This document shows positions 1 through 7,843 of a stretch of DNA of 64,000 bases, in pieces (position 1 is the first letter of the stretch; every line of letters begins with the position of its first letter). This stretch comes from Sodalinema lacuna_A (GTDB lineage Bacteria > Cyanobacteriota > Cyanobacteriia > Cyanobacteriales > Geitlerinemataceae), in NCBI GenBank assembly GCA_900149785.2, contig FSSI02000009.1:1-64000 (forward strand), read 5' to 3'. Position numbers and translations under genes: made by a program. The notes under the pieces were generated by a model. The model ran no database searches. It saw only the letters and a list, made by a program, of their open reading frames with translations, and was not told the DNA's origin.

Positions 1-54
1 CTCGTCAGTGGCAGTTTTGACGACACCCTCAAAATTTGGCGCGTTACGCCTTGA
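1..54 (+). CDS. C-terminal end of a WD40-repeat protein (partial)
   Basis: The window opens inside a coding sequence read in frame 1. The 17 visible residues end a WD40 blade: they contain the pattern SGSFDDTLKIW, with the typical closing Asp-x-x-(L/I)-(K/R)-(I/V)-W, followed by four residues and a TGA stop. WD40 beta-propellers are protein-interaction scaffolds and are very common in filamentous cyanobacteria, often fused to kinase or NTPase domains. Nothing can be said about the rest of the protein, because its 5' part lies outside the window. Confidence 0.75.
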   Translation, partial: LVSGSFDDTLKIWRVTP

Positions 55-151
55 GGGGCATCAAGGACTGAGCCGATTTGTTGAACCAAGGGGATTGCGG
101 CAGATTCTCGTTCCATTTTTCAAGAACGCCGCGATGGATGAAAACATCCAA

Positions 152-745
152 TCAACTCGTTATCTCGTTCGCTTCGGGATTGAGGGTCAACCCGCGATAG
201 ATTTCCTCGATGGGGAAACTCAGGTTAATGCTTTGCAGTTCGATGGTGTCGCCGGGTCGGTAGTTCAGCACCATCCACTGTCCCGCTGGGGTTTTGCGAT
301 ACAGATCGATCTCGACGTGCGTGGAACTGACAAGGAGGTAATCTTGTAAAACTGGATTTTGGCGATAGAGTCTGAATTTTCGACCGCGATCGTAGGCTTC
401 CGTACTTTTGGATAAGACTTCAACGATTAAGCAAGGATACGTAAAGTAATTTGGCGTACTTTTGTCGCGATCGTCGCAGGTGACGCTGGCATCGGGATAG
501 GTGTAGTCTTGAGTTCCGGCGATGTGAATTTTGATATCGGAGTTGCCGGGAATGCAGGTGAGATCGCCTACATGCGCGTCAAACATCGCAGTTAGGCGGA
601 TGGCAATGCGACCGTGATTGACGCTGCCGCCGCTCATCGCATAGACGCGACCGTCAATATATTCGTGTTTCTCGCGTTGCTGTTCTTCCCAGGCGAAGTA
701 TTCGTCTGGGGTGAGCGGGGACGGCGTGTCGTTAGCGGCAACCAT
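152..745 (-). CDS. Uma2 family (DUF820) PD-(D/E)XK endonuclease-like protein
   Basis: A 197-residue protein of the Uma2 family, which is hugely expanded in cyanobacteria and has a restriction-endonuclease fold; cellular roles are mostly unknown. The N-terminus carries the usual LTPDEYFAWEE stretch and the HEYIDGRVYAMSGG segment. Candidate catalytic residues are D85 in YPDASV and E109 in the IVEVLSKST strand, with K123 in GRKFRLYR. The canonical ExK is EVL here, as in many family members. The frame is open 56 codons further upstream, but that part has no family resemblance, so I use the ATG at 745. No partner gene is evident. Family assignment is firm; nuclease activity is inferred. Confidence 0.88.
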   Translation of the reverse strand: MVAANDTPSPLTPDEYFAWEEQQREKHEYIDGRVYAMSGGSVNHGRIAIRLTAMFDAHVGDLTCIPGNSDIKIHIAGTQDYTYPDASVTCDDRDKSTPNYFTYPCLIVEVLSKSTEAYDRGRKFRLYRQNPVLQDYLLVSSTHVEIDLYRKTPAGQWMVLNYRPGDTIELQSINLSFPIEEIYRGLTLNPEANEITS

Positions 746-824
746 CGCAAAACGAGTCCTATGCGGTAGAGGTTTGACTGCATTAATCTTAGCCAGTTGC
801 GCGGTCGAGCCGGACGATCGCCTG

Positions 825-1481
825 CTAAAACCAGGACACCGCACGGGGTAACAACTGCGCCCAGGCGGCGAGAACGCTGTTCGCTTCGCGATCGCGGGAA
901 TACCGCCGAGCAACGTCCCGTCCCCGCTCCGCCAACGCCTGCTGGGGATACGGGTTTTGTGCCCACGCCTCGACGCGACGCACCACCGCCGCCATGTCCC
1001 CCGTGGGAACCTGCATCGCCGCTGGCAGGTATTCCGTCATCGGCTCGCAGCCATACGCCACCACCAGACACCCGCTCGCCATTGCCTCTAGGGGCAGCAA
1101 GCCAAACCCCTCGTGCAGGCTCAACGACAGGAAAAGCTGCGCCTCACTGAGATGCTGCGCCACGGCGGCTTCGGACTTGTTTTCAATCCACGTCCACGTC
1201 CAGTTGGATAGGGGGTTGAGTCCCTGAAGGGCGCGCGATCGCAGAATTTGATATGCCATGCGAATTTCCTTCTCGTTCTTCGTCGGGTTGGCAACAATAA
1301 CAGGCTTCTTCTGCGCCAGCGTTCGATACTGAAAGCGTCGCTCGTCAATGCTGCACGTCACGCGAAAAATCGGCAGCGTGGGATAGGCGAGCTGGAGCTG
1401 CGCTTGACTGCGATCGGAGACGACGATCGCCCCTAGCACTGACACATCTAAGTAGGGAATTGGCGGCTGGAAGGTAAGCAT
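825..1481 (-). pseudogene. 5'-truncated GT4-type glycosyltransferase remnant
   Basis: 218 codons matching the C-terminal nucleotide-sugar-binding half of a GT4 (group 1) glycosyltransferase. The diagnostic EGFGLLPLEAMASG motif (E-x7-E that holds the sugar nucleotide) lies near residue 124, followed by a strand ending in VAYG. Family members are usually 350-400 residues, so about 150 N-terminal residues are missing. A TGA stands in frame immediately before the first ATG (1481), and the upstream sequence shows no GT4 N-terminal half in any frame. A short G5/C5 hairpin lies at the break (1491-1508). The catalytic N-terminal lobe is absent, so I call it a pseudogene; an independently expressed C-terminal domain is the less likely alternative. 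Confidence 0.7.
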
Positions 1482-1542
1482 TCAGGTGTAGGGGGTTGAC
1501 AAAACCCCCAGCTTAATCAGGCTTGGGAATCAAAGACAGCTC

Positions 1543-1776
1543 GTGAGAGCGTCCTCGAACACCAAGCGCAAGCGCCTGCTCGAAAAACTCAACCGCCGAA
1601 CGACCCTGAGCGCGACAAGACCGATCGCGTTGCCGGCCTTGGAGAAAGTCCCCGTCGAAATCGAAGAACCCATCGAAGAACCCATCGAACGACAAGAGGA
1701 AGAGGCGATCGAAGAACTCATTGCCGAACCACTCCCGGCCCCTCAACAGGAGATGCCTGATTTTGAGCTGGATTAG
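1543..1776 (+). other. Possible small acidic ORF, 77 aa, doubtful
   Basis: This ORF lies in the 320-base gap between the glycosyltransferase remnant and the receiver-kinase gene. It starts with GTG and encodes a basic first third followed by a Glu/Pro/Ile-rich tail with short EEPIEEPIE repeats. It resembles no family I know and has no clear ribosome-binding site. It could be the tail of a decayed gene linked to the broken glycosyltransferase. I see no other signal in the gap apart from the G5/C5 hairpin at 1491-1508. Confidence 0.2.
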
Positions 1777-1803
1777 CCTGTTGTCCACGAAGCTAGAAAT
1801 GGT

Positions 1804-3135
1804 CTAGCGAGTCATTGGTGCTGGGACGGCGTGCTGTGGCGATCGCGATTGAGCCACGGTGTAAGTCGTTGGGGAAATTTGGCATTGGACGGCCTCTTGG
1901 TTAATGGGTAGATGAACCCAAAAACGAGTTCCCTGATTGACTTGAGACTCGTAGCTGAGTTGTCCCTCATGTTGTTGCACCACAATTTGATAGGCGACGG
2001 CGAGGCCCAAACCCTTGCCTTGGCCAACGGGTTTAGTGGTAAAGAACGGATCGAAGATTTTGCCGTCTAAGGCTGAGTCAATCCCCACGCCGTTGTCAGT
2101 AATCTCGATTTCTGCCCAGCAGGGGTCGAGGGTGCGAGTGGTGATAGAAATTTGCGGTGTCCAGTCCTCGTCTGGGTGAACTTGAGCTTTGGCCACGATC
2201 GCATCAAGGGCATTTTCCAAGAGATTGAAGAGTGCTTGGTTAATCAAACCAATATCCCCTTTAATCTTGGGCAGTTGACCATACTGTTTGTCGGGGGTCA
2301 ACCGTGAGGCCCGGCCAGCGGCTTGATGAACCCGAGGCCCTAACATCGATAAGGCTAAATCTAAGGCATGATGCAGGTCAATGTCATGGATTCCACTGCG
2401 CTCTTGACTGGAAAACTCCCGTAGGGCAATGACAATTTCTCGAATGCGCTCGGAGCCTTCCTTCATTGAACCCAGCATTTTGTCTAGGTCAGCGGCGACA
2501 AAGTCAAAGTCCATCTCTTCGAGGGCATCGAGAAGGTTTTGACGAGAGAAGTTCTCGTCATCCCGAATCGTTTGAATCAGTTCTGACAGGTCATGGGTAT
2601 AGTCTTTCACATGGCTGAGATTGCCATAGATAAAACTAATGGGATTATTGATTTCATGGGCAACACCTGCCACCAAGCGCCCCAAACTAGACATTTTTTC
2701 ACTTTGAACCAGTTGGACTTGGGTATTCTTAAGGTCTTGGAGAGACTGGGTTAACTGTTGATTGAGATGATTCAATCGCAGGCCTGAGCGAACCCGCGCT
2801 AGAAGTTCCTCGGTTTCAATCGGTTTAGAAATAAAGTCATCAGCGCCAGCATTGAGGCCACAAACCCGGTCATCGATCTGTTCTCGGGCCGTCAGAAGAA
2901 TAAAAAAGGTCGCGGTTAGTTCGGGTCTTTCTTTAATTTTACGACAGAGATCGACGCCATTCATTTCTGGCATCATCCAATCGCAAATAATCAGGTTGGG
3001 TTGTTCTTGCTTAGCTTTTTCCCAGCCCTGTTGTCCGTTGTTGGCAATGATGACCTGATGTTCTTCACTTTCAAGGAGGTCTTGTAAGACCATTTGCGTG
3101 GTAATTTCGTCATCAATAACTAAAATCTTTGCCAT
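1804..3135 (-). CDS. Response regulator-sensor histidine kinase (REC-HisKA-HATPase)
   Basis: A 443-residue cytoplasmic protein. Residues 1-120 are a receiver domain with acidic pair D8/D9, phospho-acceptor D52 (ICDWMMPEMNG) and K104. A short coiled coil leads to a dimerisation and phosphotransfer domain with H160 in AGVAHEINNP, followed by a HATPase domain with an N box and the glycine-rich DNGVGID and GKGLGLAV motifs. The REC-first layout means the kinase is switched by phosphorylation from another kinase. It is the last gene of a run of four co-directional signalling genes and follows the hybrid kinase by 143 bases, so it may receive phosphate from that protein's HPt domain. That link is inference from order. 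Confidence 0.93.
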   Translation of the reverse strand: MAKILVIDDEITTQMVLQDLLESEEHQVIIANNGQQGWEKAKQEQPNLIICDWMMPEMNGVDLCRKIKERPELTATFFILLTAREQIDDRVCGLNAGADDFISKPIETEELLARVRSGLRLNHLNQQLTQSLQDLKNTQVQLVQSEKMSSLGRLVAGVAHEINNPISFIYGNLSHVKDYTHDLSELIQTIRDDENFSRQNLLDALEEMDFDFVAADLDKMLGSMKEGSERIREIVIALREFSSQERSGIHDIDLHHALDLALSMLGPRVHQAAGRASRLTPDKQYGQLPKIKGDIGLINQALFNLLENALDAIVAKAQVHPDEDWTPQISITTRTLDPCWAEIEITDNGVGIDSALDGKIFDPFFTTKPVGQGKGLGLAVAYQIVVQQHEGQLSYESQVNQGTRFWVHLPINQEAVQCQISPTTYTVAQSRSPQHAVPAPMTR

Positions 3136-3278
3136 AATCGTTAAGGGTTTAAGTGACCTGTTCGAGAGATTTTCAATAAAATTTGGGACATATCAATCAT
3201 TAAAGCGCTCCTTGAACGGGTTGGAGAAGCCGTTGAGATACAATCTATCAAGGACGATCGCACCGGCTTGGCTTGGGA

Positions 3279-6200
3279 TTATGATAACTCCAGAGTTTCC
3301 ATAAAGTGTTGAATCTCTTGCCATTGCTTGAGCAGGACTGTTAGCTGAGATGCAACTTTTTCAAAGTGTGGCTCCTGAGCGGCTTGTTCTAAGTCTGCGG
3401 ACTGATCTGACATGAGGGTGGCCCCAACATTGGCCGCAGCTCCTTTCAGGCGGTGAGCAATTTCAGCGAGGCGATCGCCATCCTGCTCCTGCAACGCCGC
3501 TTTCAAGGCTTTCAAATCCTCTTCCGTCGCATCCACAAAGGCTTGCAAAAGTCGTTTTTGTAGGGATGTTTTTCCCCGAGATACTCGTGCTAAGCGTTCT
3601 AAATCTAAAGGAGGTTGTGAATTGGCAGTATCCTGACTCATCTGGCTTGTCTCCACACATGAGTTAGACTCATTGGAGTCTTGGCTTGAGTTTGGGTTTG
3701 AGCTAGAAAGATTTCCCGAAGCATCGGCTAGAGACTGGGGTAATGGTTCGTGAACTGGTAATGAGGATTGAGAGTGAAGATGGAGCTGGTGATTTGGAGC
3801 CGCACTATTTTGGCTCATCGTAGCAAATTTTGTATCGTTTGACGAGCGATCGCCTTCAGCGGCCGGGTGAGTCGTCCAGCGTTCTAAGGTCTCTAGTAAG
3901 ACATCCCAATCGACCGGTTTGGGGATATAATCATCCATTCCCGCCTCAAGACATTGTTCTCGATCAGTGGGCATCGCATGGGCGGTGAGGGCAATAACAA
4001 TGGTATGGCGATCGCCGTCGGCTTCTCGACGGCGCAATTCTCGGGTGGCTTCATAGCCGTCGAGAATCGGCATTTGACAGTCCATCAAGACTAAATCATA
4101 GTGAGTTTGATCACACAACGTTAACGCTTCCTTGCCATTACTGGCACAATCAATCTGAACCGCACCGAGTTCTTGTAATTGAGACATAATCACCTGTTGA
4201 TTAGTGGGATGATCTTCGACCACCAACAACTTAATATGCGAAAAGCGTTTCGAGGGCAGAGGCAAGTCTGGATCAAAGAACTCCGTATCACTGTCGGGAT
4301 CTCGCTCTAAGTGAAGTTGCGGCGCAACAGCCGTAATCAAAGCATCAAAGAGCCGTGAAGCTCGTACAGGTTTAAGAAAATAGCTGGCGGCTGCTCCGGC
4401 TTCTAAAAATGCTTCAGCCGTCGGGCGATCCTTGAAGTTACTCATGACCACAATTTTAGTGGTTCGCAACAGGGGATAGGCGCGAATTTCTGTCAGAAAC
4501 TTGTCTCGATCAATGTCAGACAATTGCAGATCTAAAATCAGCACATTATAGGGTTGCGATCGCTCAGCCGACTCTTTCAGGCTTTCCAAGGCATTGCTAC
4601 CGGTTCCCACCTCCGTGATGTGGCTAATTCCCCAAGACTGCACCAAATAGCGCACCGATTGGCGAGTGGTAGCATTTTCAGCCGCGACTAATAACCGGAG
4701 CCGACTGATATTTAAAGGCATTTGCGGTAAGGCTGAGGAGGGGGTTGAATCAGCCAACTCCAGAGGTACGGTAAACCAAAAGATTGAACCAATCCCTTCG
4801 ACACTTTCGACGCCAATTTCGCCCTCCATCAGATGAACCAATTGCTGAGAAATGGCTAATCCCAACCCAGTTCCACCATACTGACGGGTGGTTGAAGCAT
4901 CCACCTGGGAAAAGGACTGAAACAGCTTCGTTTGGGCGCTTTTCGGGATACCGACACCGGTGTCTCGTACCGCAAAGCGAATCGTAGCCGAGTTGTGGCG
5001 TTCTGATTGTAGGGCTGCTTGAATCACCACTTCGCCTCGTTCAGTGAACTTAATGGCATTACTGACTAAATTCAGCAGCACCTGACGTAAGCGCGCGGGA
5101 TCACCTCGTAGATGGCGGGGAACATCGGGATCAATAAGGGTGGCCAGTTCTAGGCCCACTTTATCCTCGACTTGAGTGGCCATGACATCGACAATATCTT
5201 CGATACAGCGATCGAGGTCAAAATCGATCGCATCGAGTTCCATTTCCCCGGCTTCGAGTTTGGAGAAGTCGAGGATATCGTTAATGAGGGTCAGCAGATG
5301 TTGGGCGCTGCGAGAAATGGTGGTGACATAATCGCGCTGTTGTCGGCTGAGTTGGGTACGACTCAGAAGACTGGTCATTCCCATGACACCATTCATGGGG
5401 GTGCGAATTTCATGACTCATGTTGGCCAGAAACTCGGCTTTGAATTGGGCGGCCCGTTCGGCTTCGAGTCGGGCTTTGACCAAATCATCAATGCGATCGG
5501 TCACGGCGATAATGCCGCCAATCTCCCCTTCTGGGTTGTACCAGGGGTGAATGGCGGAGCGTAGATAGAGGAGATCGCCGTCCTGACGCTGCCAGGTGAG
5601 TTCAGGCTCGGTGATGACTTGTCCTTGTAAGGCGTCTTGGTAGGCTTGGTGGCGATCGTCGGGGAGATCGGGGAAGACGTGGTCGAGAGATTGTCCTAAG
5701 AGATCTTGGTCTTGTAGCTGGTAATCGCTAACCCACTTTTCGCTATAGGCGAGGTAGCGCATTTGGCAGTCAAACATGGCCATGGCCACGGGGGCGTTGG
5801 TGACGACTTGGCGTAATTGTTGTTGTTCTCGTTCGAGGGAGATGACGGCCCGTTGGGTTTCGGCATGAAGATGGGCTTGGGTGAGGGCGATGGACAGTTG
5901 AGCCACGACGCGCCGCATTAGGTCTTCTTCATTGTCATTGATGGGGATAGGGAGACCGTGATGACAGAGGAGATACCCAGGGGTTCCCAGGCGGTTTATG
6001 ACGGGAAAGGCCGAGTAATGGCCACGTTGTAGGGTAATTGACTCCCCTTGAGGCTGACGGATGAGGGTGACGGTTTCGCCGTTGCGGAGTTGGCTGTCGA
6101 GGTCTTTTTGAGGATCGGCGGCGTTGAACTGGCGAGTTTCGGCGAAGAGTCGGCTGGTTTGAGGATGGTGGTAGGCGAGGATCAATGATTGCTGGCGGCG

Positions 6201-7496
6201 ATCGTACCAGGCGAAGGCGATCGCATCGAAGACGAGAAGATCGGTGAGTTCTTCGAGAGTCGGCGGTAGGGTTTTGTCGAGATCGAGGGAGGTATGTAGG
6301 CGACTGGTGAGGCCATTGAGGAGGGCTTCTCGTTCGGCCCGGGCGCGGGCCTGTTCGGCGTCGTTAATTTGTCGTCCGGCGAGAATGGTCGCCAGGGCGA
6401 GGATCAAACTGAGAACGCCGGCGAGGAGGTTGAGAGATTCGAGTTGTTTTTCGATGTTCTCTTGGGGAATAACGAGGATAACTGTCCAGTTGGGAGATTC
6501 AATGGGGTGATGGGCGAAATAGATGGTCTCACCGTTGAGGGTTCCCTGTTGCAAGATGTCCGGGTTGAGATCGCCAAGGAGGAGGGAGGCGAAGTCTTGG
6601 CTGAGATCGGCCGATCTCAGGTCAGCTGATCTCAGGCTGAGGGATTCGGGGAGCTGATTTTGAAAGACGACGTTGGTGATGGGGGCGTTATCCGAGTCGA
6701 AGGCTAGGGCGTAGCTATTGTCTCCGTATTGGATTTGATTGAGGGTGAGGATGAACTGCTCGATACTAATTCCACCGATGAGGGCCTGGGTGGGAGACGG
6801 TTGAGGAACGCCGTCAGTGGGGTCGGGATTTGGGCTGAGGGGGAGAGCAAAGCCAATCAGTGGTTCACCAATGGCCCGGCCAATGATGGGGTTGCTAAAG
6901 GTGATTTGCCCCTGTTCCATGGCGGTCTGGAAGTGCTGGCGATCGGCGATTTCTCCGGTTTGCTGTTGATGGTTGCGAAATTCTCCTTCGCTGTTGGCGA
7001 TCGCCAAGCTAATAAAACTATCGAGGCGATCGACTTCTTGGGCTAGATAGGGTTGGATCTGCTCCCAGTCTCGGGAACGGAGGGTCGGGCTGTTGGCTAA
7101 CGCTTCGAGGTAAAAGGTCTGGGTTTGAAACCAGTCTTTGAGTTCTTGTCCGCCTTCGCGGACTTCGCTGATGGCTCCCTGGCTGATATTTTTCAGTAAG
7201 AGTTCTCGTACGAGTGTGTAACTAATCCAGGCGGTGAGACTGACGCTGATGGCTAGGGTTCCGAACAATCCATACACTAAGAGGTTACGAGGCCGCCATC
7301 CGGATTGGTGTCGTTGTCGCCAACGTCGCCAGAGTTTTTGGGGTTGTAGATAATCCATAAGAAGGGGGTCGGATGGGAGTGGCCAGGTCATTAGGTTCTG
7401 CGTAAAGGAATGAACGAGATCTGTCTCGATGAGAGGGTGGCTCTTATCGATTAGGGCTAACCTCAACGGCGATGCTACGGATTCCGAACGCCCCAT
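3279..7496 (-). CDS. Hybrid sensor kinase: Cache-like sensor, GAF, PAS, HisKA, HATPase, REC, REC, HPt
   Basis: A 1405-residue membrane hybrid kinase. Transmembrane segments near 71-95 and 356-375 flank an extracellular region of about 260 residues that looks like a Cache-type ligand sensor. A GAF-like domain (400-545), a PAS domain (about 560-670), HisKA with H695 (ANMSHEIRTP) and HATPase with N809/N813, DTGVGIP and GTGLGLAI follow. Receiver 1 (932-1060) keeps D989 and K1042 but lacks the N-terminal acidic pair (AAEN instead), so it may be weakly active. Receiver 2 (1088-1205) is complete with E1094/D1095, D1139 and K1193. After a Ser/Asn-rich linker comes an HPt domain with H1348. The layout is that of a full BarA/ArcB-type phosphorelay. 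A phased decamer array lies 75-144 bases upstream of the start. Confidence 0.94.
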   Translation of the reverse strand: MGRSESVASPLRLALIDKSHPLIETDLVHSFTQNLMTWPLPSDPLLMDYLQPQKLWRRWRQRHQSGWRPRNLLVYGLFGTLAISVSLTAWISYTLVRELLLKNISQGAISEVREGGQELKDWFQTQTFYLEALANSPTLRSRDWEQIQPYLAQEVDRLDSFISLAIANSEGEFRNHQQQTGEIADRQHFQTAMEQGQITFSNPIIGRAIGEPLIGFALPLSPNPDPTDGVPQPSPTQALIGGISIEQFILTLNQIQYGDNSYALAFDSDNAPITNVVFQNQLPESLSLRSADLRSADLSQDFASLLLGDLNPDILQQGTLNGETIYFAHHPIESPNWTVILVIPQENIEKQLESLNLLAGVLSLILALATILAGRQINDAEQARARAEREALLNGLTSRLHTSLDLDKTLPPTLEELTDLLVFDAIAFAWYDRRQQSLILAYHHPQTSRLFAETRQFNAADPQKDLDSQLRNGETVTLIRQPQGESITLQRGHYSAFPVINRLGTPGYLLCHHGLPIPINDNEEDLMRRVVAQLSIALTQAHLHAETQRAVISLEREQQQLRQVVTNAPVAMAMFDCQMRYLAYSEKWVSDYQLQDQDLLGQSLDHVFPDLPDDRHQAYQDALQGQVITEPELTWQRQDGDLLYLRSAIHPWYNPEGEIGGIIAVTDRIDDLVKARLEAERAAQFKAEFLANMSHEIRTPMNGVMGMTSLLSRTQLSRQQRDYVTTISRSAQHLLTLINDILDFSKLEAGEMELDAIDFDLDRCIEDIVDVMATQVEDKVGLELATLIDPDVPRHLRGDPARLRQVLLNLVSNAIKFTERGEVVIQAALQSERHNSATIRFAVRDTGVGIPKSAQTKLFQSFSQVDASTTRQYGGTGLGLAISQQLVHLMEGEIGVESVEGIGSIFWFTVPLELADSTPSSALPQMPLNISRLRLLVAAENATTRQSVRYLVQSWGISHITEVGTGSNALESLKESAERSQPYNVLILDLQLSDIDRDKFLTEIRAYPLLRTTKIVVMSNFKDRPTAEAFLEAGAAASYFLKPVRASRLFDALITAVAPQLHLERDPDSDTEFFDPDLPLPSKRFSHIKLLVVEDHPTNQQVIMSQLQELGAVQIDCASNGKEALTLCDQTHYDLVLMDCQMPILDGYEATRELRRREADGDRHTIVIALTAHAMPTDREQCLEAGMDDYIPKPVDWDVLLETLERWTTHPAAEGDRSSNDTKFATMSQNSAAPNHQLHLHSQSSLPVHEPLPQSLADASGNLSSSNPNSSQDSNESNSCVETSQMSQDTANSQPPLDLERLARVSRGKTSLQKRLLQAFVDATEEDLKALKAALQEQDGDRLAEIAHRLKGAAANVGATLMSDQSADLEQAAQEPHFEKVASQLTVLLKQWQEIQHFMETLELS

Positions 7497-7570
7497 TATT
7501 TCAGAGTTTAAGGTTCAAGTCTCGGGGGTGACGTGGGGTGACGGGCGATCGCGGTTCTGTAAACTCATGC

Positions 7571-7640
7571 CAACCTACGCAAAGTTACGTAAGGTTGCGT
7601 AACTTTGCGTAAATTTACGTTAACTTACGCAGAACACGCT
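7571..7640. repeat. Phased array of degenerate 10-bp direct repeats
   Basis: Six consecutive 10-base units fit AANTTRCGY closely (caacctacgc, aaagttacgt, aaggttgcgt, aactttgcgt, aaatttacgt, taacttacgc), and a seventh (agaacacgct) fits poorly. The period is exactly one helical turn, so every RCGY core faces the same side of the DNA. Within the array, 7577-7589 and 7598-7610 form a perfect 13-bp inverted repeat around an 8-bp centre. It lies upstream of the minus-strand hybrid kinase gene (start 7496). The rest of the gap 7497-7843 holds AT-rich sequence at 7640-7700, which may contain the promoter. Confidence 0.85.
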
Positions 7641-7843
7641 TCGTTTTTGCTTAAGTTTTATATTTTCTTTAGATTTGAGTTTTGATTTTAACAGAGATGC
7701 GAGTTAAAGACAATTGAGTCTGGTATGTTGGTTCGGTGGAGTGGTCTGGTGTCTTGGTCTCTGAGGCGGTTCAGGTCACTAGCCCTTCAGAGGTCAGGGG
7801 CGATGTGTTTCAGGTCTTGAGGAGGAAAATAATCGCGTTTAGA

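Noticed and set aside
152..913. Longer Uma2 gene starting at 913
   Set aside because: The extra 56 residues have no family similarity and overlap the glycosyltransferase remnant.
1513..1788. Minus-strand 91-codon frame rich in Phe/Asp
   Set aside because: It is the complement of the Glu/Pro repeat frame and has no ribosome site or family similarity.
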